NCBI GenBank assembly: GCA_027886185.1
Contig: WOAB01000595.1
Span: 682,001 to 746,000 of the forward strand
From: Rheum nobile
Lineage: Eukaryota > Streptophyta > Magnoliopsida > Caryophyllales > Polygonaceae
Length of the DNA stretch: 64,000 bases
Direction: 5' to 3'
Shown here piece after piece: positions 20,291-29,853 of this stretch (position 1 is its first letter; every line of letters starts with the position of its first letter). Made by a program: the position numbers and the translations under genes. The notes beneath the pieces are model-generated. The model was not told where the DNA came from. It did no database searches and saw only the letters and a list, made by a program, of their open reading frames with translations.

Positions 20291-20431
20291 AAGGGGGGAA
20301 TATATCACCACATTACGTGTGCGCACCTTGTTCCATCTGAATTCACGTGATGGACAAGGACAACATCATCACTGCACAATACATGTATATTTAAAGACAT
20401 TAAAAAACTAAACACAAACCCCCCCATTAAA

Positions 20432-20466
20432 CTCCTAAACCCTAAACCCTAAACCCTAAAACCTTA
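20432..20466. repeat. Short telomere-like run
   Basis: Four consecutive CCTAAAC units close to the plant telomere heptamer, between two clusters of MULE1 palindromes. Confidence 0.75.
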
Positions 20467-20480
20467 AGGGGAAAAGAATC

Positions 20481-20546
20481 CCCACGTTATGTGTGAGCAT
20501 ATCCCACACGTAACGTGTGGGATATGCTCACACGTAACGTGGGGAT
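20481..20546. repeat. Long inverted repeat built from CACACG-TAA-CGTGTG units
   Basis: CCCCACGTTATGTGTGAGCA pairs with TGCTCACACGTAACGTGGGG around a central CCCACACGTAACGTGTGGG. The whole 66-base block can fold back on itself. It lies about 160 bases upstream of the MULE1 start codon. Confidence 0.8.
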
Positions 20547-21050
20547 ATGGTGGATGTAAAATGCATTGAATTAACGTGTTGTCCCCACCTAACTGAATTA
20601 ATGGTCACCTAACTTCATCTTCTCCGGCTAAGGACACAAGTTCGAGCCTAAACCCCTCATTTGAAACACCCTAAAATTTTAAACACCCTCAATTATTTAA
20701 AAAAAAATGGACAATATGAACAACAATGATTATTGGAACAACAATGTTGAAGAGGATCCACTTCCAAATGAGGTAATTTCCGTTATTTGAAGTTAAAGTT
20801 TTTATTTTTTGTTAGGGACATGTTCAAAGTTTTTATCTTTTGTTGTTGAAAACAATACATGATATTTGGTGTTTAGGTGTTAGAAACCAAGTTTTACATG
20901 CTAGATTTTCAAAGTTTTGAACTTGATATTTGTTGTGTAGGTGTTAGAAACCAAGTTTTCCATGCTAGATTTTGAGGGATACATGTGTAAGAAAACAAGA
21001 TCCACGTTACATTGAAGAAACATATTCACATGTAACGTGTGAATATGTTT

Positions 21051-21194
21051 CACACGTAACGTGTGAAACATGTCCACACGTAACGTGTGAAACATGTCCA
21101 CACGTAACGTGTGAAACATGTCCACACGTAACGTGTGAAACATGTCCACACGTAACGTGTGAAACATGTCCACACGTAACGTGTGAAACATGTG
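21051..21194. repeat. Tandem array of six 24-bp palindromic units in MULE1 intron 1
   Basis: Six head-to-tail units of CACACGTAACGTGTG plus AAACATGTC (24 bp each) are almost identical. The array sits inside the first intron (20773-21557) of MULE1. A variant unit precedes it at 21027-21046. Near-identity of units suggests recent expansion or homogenisation. Confidence 0.92.
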
Positions 21195-21212
21195 CCGGAT
21201 TGTGGTTTCTGG

Positions 21213-21457
21213 CGTTTTTTGTGCCTTCTATAAAAGGGCACGGTTTGTGACACGCCTGGCACGGTTTGTCACAAACCGTGCGCTTTACCAGAATGTGGTT
21301 TCTGACGGTTTATGTGCCTTCTATAAAATTGAACCTTGTGGAAAATAAGAAAAATAATGTATGGAGAGTTGATGAAATTAAAGGTGGGAGGGATGGGTTA
21401 TTACAAATTTATATAGAGAGTATTTATGTGCCTTCTGTAAAAGGGCACGGTTTGTTT
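21213..21457. repeat. Repeated GTGCCTTCTATAAAAGGGCACGG box and perfect inverted repeat
   Basis: A box with the core CCTTCTATAAAAGGGCACGG occurs near 21222-21243, again in altered form near 21307-21328 and near 21430-21451. At about 21262-21284 there is a perfect inverted repeat, GCACGGTTTGT and its complement around one central base. TATAAAA in the box could act as a promoter, but this is unproven. Confidence 0.7.
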
Positions 21458-22058
21458 ACTTTAAATTGATGTCTAAGAATGCTTCCTTAAAAGGAATTAT
21501 GGTTTCACACTTGATAATTAGTTCACTACTTGATGAGACGATTCCATGTGTATGCAGGCGAACTATTATTTGTACGAGGGGTTGAACAATATTTCCCTCG
21601 ATGATTGGAGCACCCCACAAAAATCCTATTCTGGTTGGGAAACACCTCATCAACCGTTGCCGAAATGGAACACACCATCTGAGTGTAAAACTAACAGGTT
21701 AGTAACACACATATCTATTATATTCTTCACTTGTTCATGTAATCATTAGCATGCCATAACATATCATTATGTGTGCAGTTACGATTTGCCCTTCCTTTAA
21801 ATTGTCGGTATCACATCTGTTTGGAAAAACTACAATATTGCTGGGACATTTCTGGAGCATGAGAACGAATAGAGTTACAAGTGGGCCATACAACAACTTT
21901 CAAAAATGTTTTTCAAGGTCCAACGAGCACCCATATGCTTGGTCACAGATCGGGAGAAGGCGTTGATGAACGCCTTAGAGAAGCACTTTCCAACTGCAAA
22001 AATTCCTCCTATGTAGGCGCCATGTGAGGAAGAATATTGAAGACTTCGGGAACAAGGA

Positions 22059-22771
22059 TGATGCGTTCCTGCCTTCGAATGCCGGATCGAGATCTTAGTG
22101 GTAAGTAGCGCGTGTCGATTCCAAGGGGAAATGGGTGGAACGCGGGGTTGTCGCCTCACGCGAGTAAGCGAGCGCGATGATGGTTTTGGCTCGAGAGGCG
22201 AGCGAGGCCGTAGCGTCGATAATGGAGGGATAGACTCGAAGAATTCGAGTGGGGTACCATAGCGTCGGTGGCGGATGAAGGGGATGAGAAGTGAGAGTAG
22301 GTTTGTGACGTCCGATCAAAGGGGAAGAGGCAATTAGCTCTCAATAATCAAGCTTTGATTAAAAATGAACGTAATCTAATACAGAAGGCCGAGATAGCCT
22401 TTTATAGGGGGTAGTGGGACTCGTATGGGCCGAGTCTCGCTTAATGGGCTAGCCCACGCGACACGCGTGGAACACACACCCAAAAGAAAAACACTATAAA
22501 TATTAATGTTCTAAAATGTCAAAACAATCAAAGATCGCGGTCAATGATGGTGGAGAGGATCTTGAAAGAGAACACGTTCTCTGGACTTGGCTGGAGGAAT
22601 CTGTAGGAGAACGCGGTCTCTTGCGTCCCTTGGCTAGCGACGACGCGCACAATCAATGATTGTGTCGCATCGGCGATGGCTTTGGCACACGATCTTGTTA
22701 TAGGGTCTTGTGAACGAATGCTCATAGCTTCCTCTTCCTCCGTTGCAGTCATGGTGGGTAGGAGCGCATCA
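22059..22771 (-). repeat. E-family LTR (3' LTR of a minus-strand element whose body is deleted)
   Basis: It starts TGATGCG and ends GCGCATCA, as in E1. A minus-strand TATA box (TATAAAA) is the complement of 22400-22406. It interrupts MULE1 after 22058; the left target duplication would be AAGGA (22054-22058). On the right, 22772-22782 (CCCTCCCCCAC) reads on the minus strand as a polypurine tract. So this is the 3' LTR, and the internal region was deleted up to that tract. Confidence 0.8.
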
Positions 22772-22782
22772 CCCTCCCCCAC
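22772..22782 (-). other. Polypurine tract remnant of the E-family element
   Basis: The minus strand reads GTGGGGGAGGG directly before the LTR. It is the only internal piece left; beyond it the sequence is a MULE-borne protease gene. Confidence 0.65.
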
Positions 22783-22786
22783 TTGG

Positions 22787-24049
22787 CTGTGAAACAGTCA
22801 TGCAAAAACTGTTCATTGAGAATGTTAGTGATGTTGCAAACATGAATTGGTGTGAGTTTGTGATTAACAGCCTCGTTGACTCAGAGATCGTGTGGAGGAA
22901 GAAAAAGACTAGATTCTTTCAGGGGCCGGTTTTGTTTCTCACTGTGAGTAATTTGCAGAGAACATTGTTATCTATTTTGAAACTTATTTCTTATTTGATT
23001 GATTAATTCTAACTATTCTACATAATGCAGCTCTTTTACGTTGATGGAGTGACAATATTAGGCAAGACGAATAGGTAATGTTTTCCTGTGTTTTTAGCAT
23101 TGAGTGACAAACTACTAAAGCAATGACAGAAAGATGAGGACAAGCTTGGGGGTTTGGGCTTGGTCACGTTGTTGAAATAACAAACCATAGTGCAATGGAG
23201 AGAGCTTCTAGAGAGGGCACTTCAACTCATCAAGCACAACCAGAAAAATCAAAGAATATAGAGGTATGTGTTCATGTTCACAATTTTGTGCTTTATGTTC
23301 ATATATTGATTGACCAAGTTCATTTATAGCTTGCTGAAATTTGCTTGTTTTTTATTACAGGGATGCATGCAACTTTTAAAATGTAAGGCAAAGAAATGTG
23401 AAACTGCAATTGTGGAGCTTGTGGATATGATTGAGCAAATACCAAACGATATGAAGAATGATGAGAACTGAGAAGATGTTACATGCTGCAAAGGGATTGA
23501 TTAGGAAAAATCAAGATCAACTGGAAAAAGGAAGATGATAGTGACGAAGATATATGGAAAAGGCTGGAAAAGGTTAGAGCATGCAGAGAAAGGTTGAAGA
23601 TATTCCTTGAAAGATCAGAAGAATGGACAACAATGGATGACGTTGCAAGACAGTACAAGGAAGGGCCAGTGGATGAGCAACTTGGCACGTATACTAACGT
23701 GGAGATGGAGTATACAAGGGTTGAAACGGAAAACGGTGAAAAAGTGCAAGAAACTGAGCTAGAGAATGAAGTGCAAACATCTGAGCGAGATCAAGTGTTG
23801 CCTATAACTGCAATAGAGAAGGAAGTGCACAGAATCGAGGAAGCACTAGCGTCGCCTACCACTGAGACACCCCAAGTCGAAGAAGAAGGCGATGCAACTG
23901 GAGTTGGCCTATATACAATTGACGTGCCAACAGACAAGGCATCTAAGGAGAATCTGAAACAAAGGAAAGGAAAGACGAAGCTAAAGGTCAAGGTCATAGG
24001 CTCGTCTGAACCTTCAATGCAACAAGATCAAGAGCAAGGAGTGGGGTGA
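22787..24049 (+). pseudogene. MULE-borne Ulp1-family protein gene, upstream exons
   Basis: Exons visible: 22787-22943 (NMNWCEFVINSLVDSEIVWR, then a GTGAGT donor), 23031-23074 (LFYVDGVTILGKTN), further short exons near 23117-23260 and 23360-23470, and a long one ending at 24049. The last has EEWTTMDDVARQYKEGPVDE and an acidic and lysine-rich linker. NWCEFV..GPVLFLT and LFYVDGV are the regions that precede the C48 protease domain in plant transposon-borne Ulp1 proteins. Some stops interrupt the frame. The gene is split by element D and resumes at 28452. Confidence 0.68.
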
Positions 24050-24084
24050 TTCTGTGTGCTTTTCTGTTTGCTTTTGATACAGAG

Positions 24085-25572
24085 ATGGATTTCTGGGGAG
24101 AACCACGCAATAACCCACACCCCTACTCACTTTCTCCAGAGAGGGGATACTACCCAACTTCCAGTGCAGAAAGACCAGTTAGAGCCTGCAGACTCTGTTA
24201 TGATCTGCGGCATTCCACTGACTATTGCCCAAGACTTCCTGAATATGCAACTGCAGTAAACGCTGCAAGAGGTTTTGATCTGCAGAGGCCGCGATATGAC
24301 CCATACTCCTACACATACAACTCAGGGTGGAGGAATCACCCCAATCCGAATTATGGGAGCCATCAATACCCTCCATATGGCCCTGACTGCCAGGAGTTCT
24401 ACCCAGAGCCACAATCATTCTATCAGCAGGGTACTCCGTACCAGTACTATCCGGCATACGAGCATAGCCCACCAGTGTCCAATCCAAGTTATGCCATGTC
24501 AACTGAAGAGATGCTCAAGACCTTGACTCAGCACTTCGCCACTCATACTCAAACTACAGAGTCAAGCATCAAGAATATAAAAAAGGCAGGTGGACCAGAT
24601 GGTGGAATCAATTATACGGATCGATGCAAGGATTTCGGAGAATCTACATCTCAAACGGTAGTAAACCCGAGGGAAAATGTTCCTCCTAGTGCTGAAGAGG
24701 AGGACGAATATGAGATGGAGAAAATCGCCGACCGCCCCGCATCACCTCTCACCGCGACCCGGTGTGAAGCCCCAGTTATTTCACCGCCTCGCGGCAACAC
24801 TGATCGTGACCCGGCAGTGAGCCTCAGTAATCTTCCCTCACAGCCACCGCCCCGCGGCGATGACCACCGCCCCGCGGTGAGACCACCGCGACCCTGCATC
24901 CAAAATCCTAGCTCTGCTGATGAGGTTTGGGTAGATACATGTTTTCGCAAGGTGCTGACTGAGGAGGAGTACTTTTTGGGACTGAGGGAGTGGAGCGACG
25001 ATGAGGAGGAGTGCCGTGATCGCGAAAATACTCCAGAGACAACCGTTTCTCTCAAAAATGCCCCGGCAGTCCCCGACCCTTTGGAGGCTGCCTATGATGA
25101 GTTTGTGCGTCTCAACTCCTTCCCGCTCGTCGTGCTGCAACCCGTCGCACCTTTCCTTGAGGCTTCCCGAGTTACTCAAAGGCTAAAGAACAACGAGAAC
25201 GTCTATAAGGCCTTCAGTGACTGCACAAAAACCGTTCCCTTGGTCATATTGGCAGACAGCACCCCTCGCTGCAAGGAAATGTTAAAGGTGCTGGGCATGA
25301 TCAAGAAGAAACCGAAAGGGAAGCACAAGAAGGAGGCCTTGATTCAAGTGGTGAATTTTTATATGCTGGATACGGGGCAAGATAGGCATGCAGGCCCTGA
25401 GATGTTGGGTAGACCATTTCTGAAGATGGAAAGTGCGTTCATGGGTATGCACAATGGTCCACCCACAAAGAAGTGCAGGAGTTTGGGGGTCACGCTCAAC
25501 AGGGAGTACACAAAGAGGCACCCCCCTGATCCAGGCCCCAGGAGTTTGGTTGTTGTAAGCAACCCAAGTTGA
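24085..25572 (+). CDS. Gag-derived protein of element D, protease core missing
   Basis: An open frame of 495 residues from MDFWGE, where the ATG follows an acceptor-like TTTTGATACAG. A CCHC knuckle lies near residue 35 (CRLCYDLRHSTDYC), then the Athila-type block RPRYDPYSYTYNSGWRNHPN and a Tyr/Pro/Gln-rich stretch. Next is a linker coded by the palindrome array (ISPPRGNTDRDPAV, PPPRGDDHRPAVRPPRP), an acidic LTEEEYFLGLREWSDDEEE, and a tail with FYMLDTGQDRHAGPEMLGRP. In relatives A and B the protease catalytic block (ML-DLGA-INVLP) lies before that tail; here it is absent and the frame stays open. The capsid half of gag is also missing. Confidence 0.82.
   Translation: MDFWGEPRNNPHPYSLSPERGYYPTSSAERPVRACRLCYDLRHSTDYCPRLPEYATAVNAARGFDLQRPRYDPYSYTYNSGWRNHPNPNYGSHQYPPYGPDCQEFYPEPQSFYQQGTPYQYYPAYEHSPPVSNPSYAMSTEEMLKTLTQHFATHTQTTESSIKNIKKAGGPDGGINYTDRCKDFGESTSQTVVNPRENVPPSAEEEDEYEMEKIADRPASPLTATRCEAPVISPPRGNTDRDPAVSLSNLPSQPPPRGDDHRPAVRPPRPCIQNPSSADEVWVDTCFRKVLTEEEYFLGLREWSDDEEECRDRENTPETTVSLKNAPAVPDPLEAAYDEFVRLNSFPLVVLQPVAPFLEASRVTQRLKNNENVYKAFSDCTKTVPLVILADSTPRCKEMLKVLGMIKKKPKGKHKKEALIQVVNFYMLDTGQDRHAGPEMLGRPFLKMESAFMGMHNGPPTKKCRSLGVTLNREYTKRHPPDPGPRSLVVVSNPS
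24733..24894 (+). repeat. CACCGC-CCC-GCGGTG motif array in the gag linker of D
   Basis: Five to six GC-rich copies of varying quality stand in frame. A perfect one is CACCGC-CCC-GCGGTG at 24865-24879. The same motif recurs in the LTR at 27129-27215. Confidence 0.85.
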
Positions 25573-25596
25573 GAAGATTGAGCAGGATGTCAAGCG

Positions 25597-26885
25597 ATGA
25601 CAATAACTAAGGCGCTATCCGGGAGGCAACCCGAGGTATGTTTTTCTTTCCTTGCTTTTCTTTCTTTGTTTTTGCATATTTTTAGTGTGTTTTTGTCTTT
25701 GTTTTTGCTTTTGTTTTTGTTTCTGACTAACCTGCAGGGAAGAGACACATGCCTATTGAAGAAGGTGTTCCCACACCGATGTAAGTCCTCTTTTCCCTGC
25801 ACTAAGTCACCCCCCAAAAAAACCTTAAACGGGGGGCAAAAAAAAAAAAAAGTTCTACCGAAGTCCAGTTGTCCAGAGTTCCCCATGGAGAAGGTGCGCA
25901 TCATGTTGTCAAGGAGGATACATTGCCCTACATATTATTTGGCAACGATGATGGCCCTACAATTGACAGCTGAGGAGGAGGAACACTAGCGCCCCCACCA
26001 CGATTACATCTAGGCTCCACCATGTGTTCCTAGAAGACCGTGCAACCCTACTATCATTGTTTTACCACTACTCACCAAAGTGGTTCCCTTTTGATTGCAC
26101 GGTAGGAGAAGATTATAGAGTTGATGAAGACACCCGCCCAACACCAGAGACCTGGGCATTTATTGAGAAGACCGCCAGCGACACCTACAGTGTCCAAGCA
26201 GCTTGGCGACGTTTGTGAGTTATTTTTTGCTTTTCCCTATGTTCTATTCTTTTGTCTTTCATTACATTGAGGACAATGCAATGTTTAAGCATGGGGGAGA
26301 GTTCTATACTTGCTACGTTGTTGAGAAAAATGAATAAAAAAGAGAAAAAGCCAAAAATTTGAAAAAAGGCAAAAATAAAAATCCTGGGATAGGTCAAAAA
26401 TCCAAAAGGGCGGCCTAGGTAATAAGCATGTGGCTTGGACCAGCATTAGGCTGGGGTAATATGTGGTCAAGAGTGATGTGAGCTTATGTGAGTACATCTA
26501 TCGAAAAATGAAATGAGTGGCTTGGTGAAAACCCGAAAGGGCGCCTTGGCAAAATGAGCGAAAAAGAAGAAGAGTGATTTTAGGATTTCTCATTATTCTT
26601 GGCGAGGCGTCATAAGAAGAGGAGATATAAGGAGGTTTCGGGTAGGTCACTCTGGAGAGATAAGAAGATAGATGGAGGCTAGGATTAGTGGTGTCACTCT
26701 ATGGTGTTGTGTTGCACTGTGTTGTTGTGCTGTGCATATTGTTTTGGTTGTCTGGAGCTGATTGTTGAGATGTTGTAATTGCTGGTGTCATATTTTCTTG
26801 TACTTCCTGAGACCTTGGTCTTTGATTGAGAGAGTAGGTTTACCATTAGCTTACTCGGGACGAGTAAAGGTCTAAGCATGGGGGA
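25597..26885 (+). ncRNA. Conserved structured 3' module of element D
   Basis: This region between the gag stop and the 3' LTR matches blocks in A, B, C1/C2 and C3. In order: a GGGAGGCAACCC hairpin with a GTATGT donor-like site (25620-25638), an acceptor-like CTGCAG (25732-25737), a small decayed reading frame, CATTGAGGACAATG (26264-26277) before TTTAAGCATGGGGG, hairpin CCAGC-ATTAG-GCTGG (26440-26454), CCCGAAAGGG (26531-26540), and the GACGAGTAAAGGTCTAAGC block before the polypurine tract. Whether it acts as RNA is inference. It may hold packaging, splicing or 3'-end signals. Confidence 0.6.
25876..26218 (+). pseudogene. Small conserved downstream frame of element D (with stops)
   Basis: It reads MEKVRIMLSRRIHCP.. 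then LATMMALQLTAEEEEH and a TAG. A further piece at 26024-26218 (one frame over) gives YHYSPKWFPFDCTV and TWAFIEKTASDTYSVQAAW. The same protein is nearly intact in element B at 61754-62080. Function unknown. Confidence 0.55.
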
Positions 26886-26888
26886 ATT

Positions 26889-28451
26889 TGATAGGTGTCA
26901 TTTCATGCACCTTAACTAGCAATTATTAACATTATTTAGAGGAGTTTATGACTAGATTTGAGGTTAAGTCTGTAATCCAGAAGATGTGGAGAGAATTGAA
27001 GATATCCAGGGATTTACAGCTTATTTGGAGAAGATGAAGATGGATGAGGATCTGCTGGAAATTAATTGGAGAAGACTACCAACACTTGGTAGTAATGAAG
27101 AGCAGAAGAGAAAGGAGTGGGAGAATTTCTACCGCCCCGCGCCAGAGCCACCGTGACCCGGCGGTGGGTCTCAGATAAAGTCACCGCCCCGCGGTGGGAG
27201 CTGACGCCCCGCGTCCAATCACGTGAGGCGAAGCAGCTTATTTAAATTTTCCCGCATGCTGCTTTTATTTTGGGCCAAGTTGGATGAAAGAAAGGACCAG
27301 ATGAAAGAAAGGCCCAAAAAGGAGAGCTCAGCCCGCGTCGAATTGAAGCGGAAATCAGCGTGAGCTGAAATGGAGAAATGTGGGGATGACGTCACCATGA
27401 CGTTAGCGATCTGATGTTGAGCGAGATGGGCCGAGTGGGCTGTGTTGGGCCGCGAGGATGTTGCATCTGTTGTTGGGCCGTGCTGGGACGAGCTGCTTGC
27501 GCCTAGAATTGCGAGATTACGGGAATAATTTCCCCAAATTGCGTTTGTTATTTTTGGTATTTATTTTATTATTTTATTTTACACCTTTTAGAATTAGGTT
27601 AAAAACCCTTTAGTTAACCCAGTTGCCACAATCTACATTTTAGATCTAGAAGTTCATTTTTCATTCTACCGCTAGGGTTTTAACCCATGGAGAGCTAAAC
27701 ACCTTTATTTCGCTAGACGATTGAAACATTGCAATGGATTGGTTGTGAGATTTCTATTCCTTGTTCTATATCTTATAAAGTTGGTTTAATTCTTTTGAGC
27801 ATATTGTCTATTGGTTTGTATTGATTTATCTAGAGTTGCTAACTAGGTTTATCGATATTTATCATAGTGCTAGAGTTTGCATATAGTGGAATACGAGTGC
27901 ATACCTAGTGGCAAACACAATTGTTACATATAGTGGAATACGAGTGTGCAATTGTGAAAGAGAATTATTTGCATGTTAAGTAGTAAGGTTTTCTTCTATT
28001 TGCATGTATCATATATCCTTGTGTGCTTTGCTATTGCTTTGTTAGTGGTAAGTCTATCAACAACTGTGAGAATTGGTAGTACTCTTCCATTGATATTGTG
28101 ATAAGTCTATCAATAACTATGAGAATTGGTAGTACTTAAGACCAGGATGGGAACAACTATAAGATTGTGAAAAGAACTTGGAACAATAGTTATCAGTGAT
28201 CGACCTATTTCATCGGCAGTGTGGATATTTGTCTAGTGGAATACTTCCACCCATAATTCTTATTCTTTCTCAAAAGCTTGCATCCTTGTTACTCTGTGTT
28301 TGATAACTAAAAAAACCCCCTTGTTACTTTGCATACTTAGAAACACATAGATTGATTACTTCCTCCCTGTGGATTCGACCCTTGCTTGCCTCTACTACTT
28401 GTTTAGGTTTGTTAGGATTATTTTGTTTAGGTGTCACGACAACGCCTATCA
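26889..28451 (+). repeat. 3' LTR of element D, with U3 motif array at 27129-27215
   Basis: This LTR is 1,563 bp, running TGATAGGTG to CGCCTATCA. It is preceded by a polypurine tract (GCATGGGGGAATT). U3 has the array with a perfect CACCGC-CCC-GCGGTG at 27182-27196, then CCAAT (27215-27219), a G-box CACGTG (27220-27225) and a TATTTAAA box (27239-27246). That arrangement looks like a plant enhancer and promoter. Near the 3' end are the C run (28316-28320) and the GTGGATTCGACCC segment found in all relatives. Confidence 0.85.
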
Positions 28452-29324
28452 GTGTTCAAACGAGTAAGTATTTTCAAATTTATTACATGTTTATCAATTT
28501 ATCATGCTTAATAGAATTAACTTGAGTAAACACATGTAAAACAGGTTGAGGACCATGACAATGACAAACTCGCATTTACTGCCATGCTGAACGATGCCGT
28601 GAGCCTTGTTGATGGGAGAGAGAGCAAACATATTGAAATGGTAAGAAATCAAATAACTAATGCATCTTTTGTTATTTGCACTAGCGAAGGAAAAACTAAC
28701 ATAACGTCATTGTTTTTTCTAACAGATTTTGGTCCCGGTGCTCTTCGATGATGGTCACTACATCCTTATGTCCTTCAATCTGAAATACCCTTCTATAGAA
28801 ATTTTGGACAACTTGGTTAGTGATTCCACAGTGGAAGAGAGATATGGGGATACACCAGAGATCATAGTAAGCACTACAATATTGTTGTGTGAAAATGTTC
28901 ATTTTTAAATCATAGAAGTTCATATATAGTAAACTAATGTTCATATTTAAACTATTTTAAGAGGAAGCTCGTTATTCACTATTTGGATTTAAGGAGGCTG
29001 CACAGGAAAAAAAAGGCAATAGAAGCTGACAAAATCCAACCATGTGTTGTCGATATACCATGGAGTGATGCAACGAACAAGGTAGTTTTTTGCATATATA
29101 CCATGCGGCATATGGAAACGTACATGGGTGCATCAATTCAAGGATGGGAATATGAGATGAATGTTGAAAACTACAAAAAGTCTATAATTTCTTTGAGGGT
29201 GAAGTATCTACACAAGATTGTCATGTCAGATATGAATGAAGTGAAGCCCATGTTTGTGGATAAGTTAATGACATACAAGAAGAAGGTTGGGAGGCCAATG
29301 AAGCTATTAGTGACTGGAATGTAA
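28452..29324 (+). pseudogene. MULE-borne Ulp1-family (C48) protease gene, catalytic exons
   Basis: The gene resumes after element D with short exons at 28452 and about 28545. Exon 28726-28866 reads ILVPVLFDDGHYILMSFNLK and EILDNLV, holding the catalytic His and Asp of the C48 fold. Exon 28962-29324 reads RKLVIHYLDLRRLHRKK and ends at TAA. The segment normally containing D-C-G-V (before the MRHMETYMG block) reads VVFCIYTMRHMETYMG, so the nucleophile position appears changed. The gene lies head-on to the FAR1-type transposase at 29854-32270. It is probably inactive; the family role is SUMO or similar isopeptide cleavage. Confidence 0.75.
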
Positions 29325-29853
29325 TAGTTAGCTGTAATGGGTTATGTTATTTTGTTTGATTGTTGGACTACAGATTCATATACTTTGTGAACTAGCATGT
29401 ATTTTGTGGCTGAAACTAGTATTATGCCTTTGGTAATTTCTGAACAATAGTGGTGTAATGGGGTATGTAGATACTATGACATATTGCATACTTGTATGAT
29501 AATTTTGCAGCTGTTATATAAGTGACGTTATGGTTCACATATTATCTATTCAGGTTCATATATTAATATATTAAGTTCACATATTGATCATACATGTGAT
29601 CTGGAAAATAGCATAAGGCATATTAGCACTCAGAATAACTTCATAATATCAGGTTCATTTATTTATGGCACATGTTCATTTCAAAAGCACTAATGTTCAT
29701 ATGTAATGACTAATGACACATTAAAAATTGTGAGAATTAAAGTTGATATCAGAAATATGTATGTTTCGTTATAACAAATAACAAATCAAGTGTAAAAAAC
29801 AAAAGACATAATATCTGGTAAACACAAATCTAGCATATAAAATAGAATAACTC
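29325..29853. other. AT-rich gap between the convergent MULE genes
   Basis: No reading frame or RNA gene is seen. It presumably holds the 3' untranslated ends of the two convergent genes; several ATATTCATATG-like words recur. Confidence 0.5.

Larger units (their letters stand above)
20707..22058 (+). pseudogene. MULE1 transposase gene, internally deleted and 3' truncated
   Basis: Exon 1 is 20707-20772 (MDNMNNNDYWNNNVEEDP, then a GT donor). Exon 2 is 21558 to about 21697 (LYEGLNNISLDDWSTPQKS) and exon 3 starts at 21779. Exon 3 still reads as MULE transposase if frameshifts are allowed (YDLPFLKIVGITS, YKWAIQQLSKMF, CLVTDREKALMNALEKHFP). The FAR1-type DNA-binding region and the start of the catalytic domain, present in MULE2, are missing between exons 2 and 3. 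The gene is cut by an E-family LTR at 22059. Exon layout and wording match MULE2, so the two are one family. Confidence 0.75.
24050..28451 (+). mobile_element. Element D: Athila-like retrotransposon lacking pol, 5' truncated
   Basis: It has a gag-derived reading frame, the conserved 3' noncoding module, a polypurine tract and a 3' LTR with TGATAGG..CCTATCA ends. No 5' LTR or primer-binding site is present, so the 5' side is truncated within the leader, about 35 bases before the gag-derived ATG. It interrupts the Ulp1-type gene of the MULE; the right flank starts GTGTT. No RT, RNase H or integrase is encoded. Confidence 0.85.

Noticed and set aside
20148..20466. Chromosome end or true telomere
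   Set aside because: Units are degenerate and flanked on both sides by transposon sequence, so the repeats are interstitial.
21051..21194. CRISPR-like array
   Set aside because: Units are contiguous 24-mers without variable spacers, inside a plant transposon intron; this is a tandem satellite-like array.
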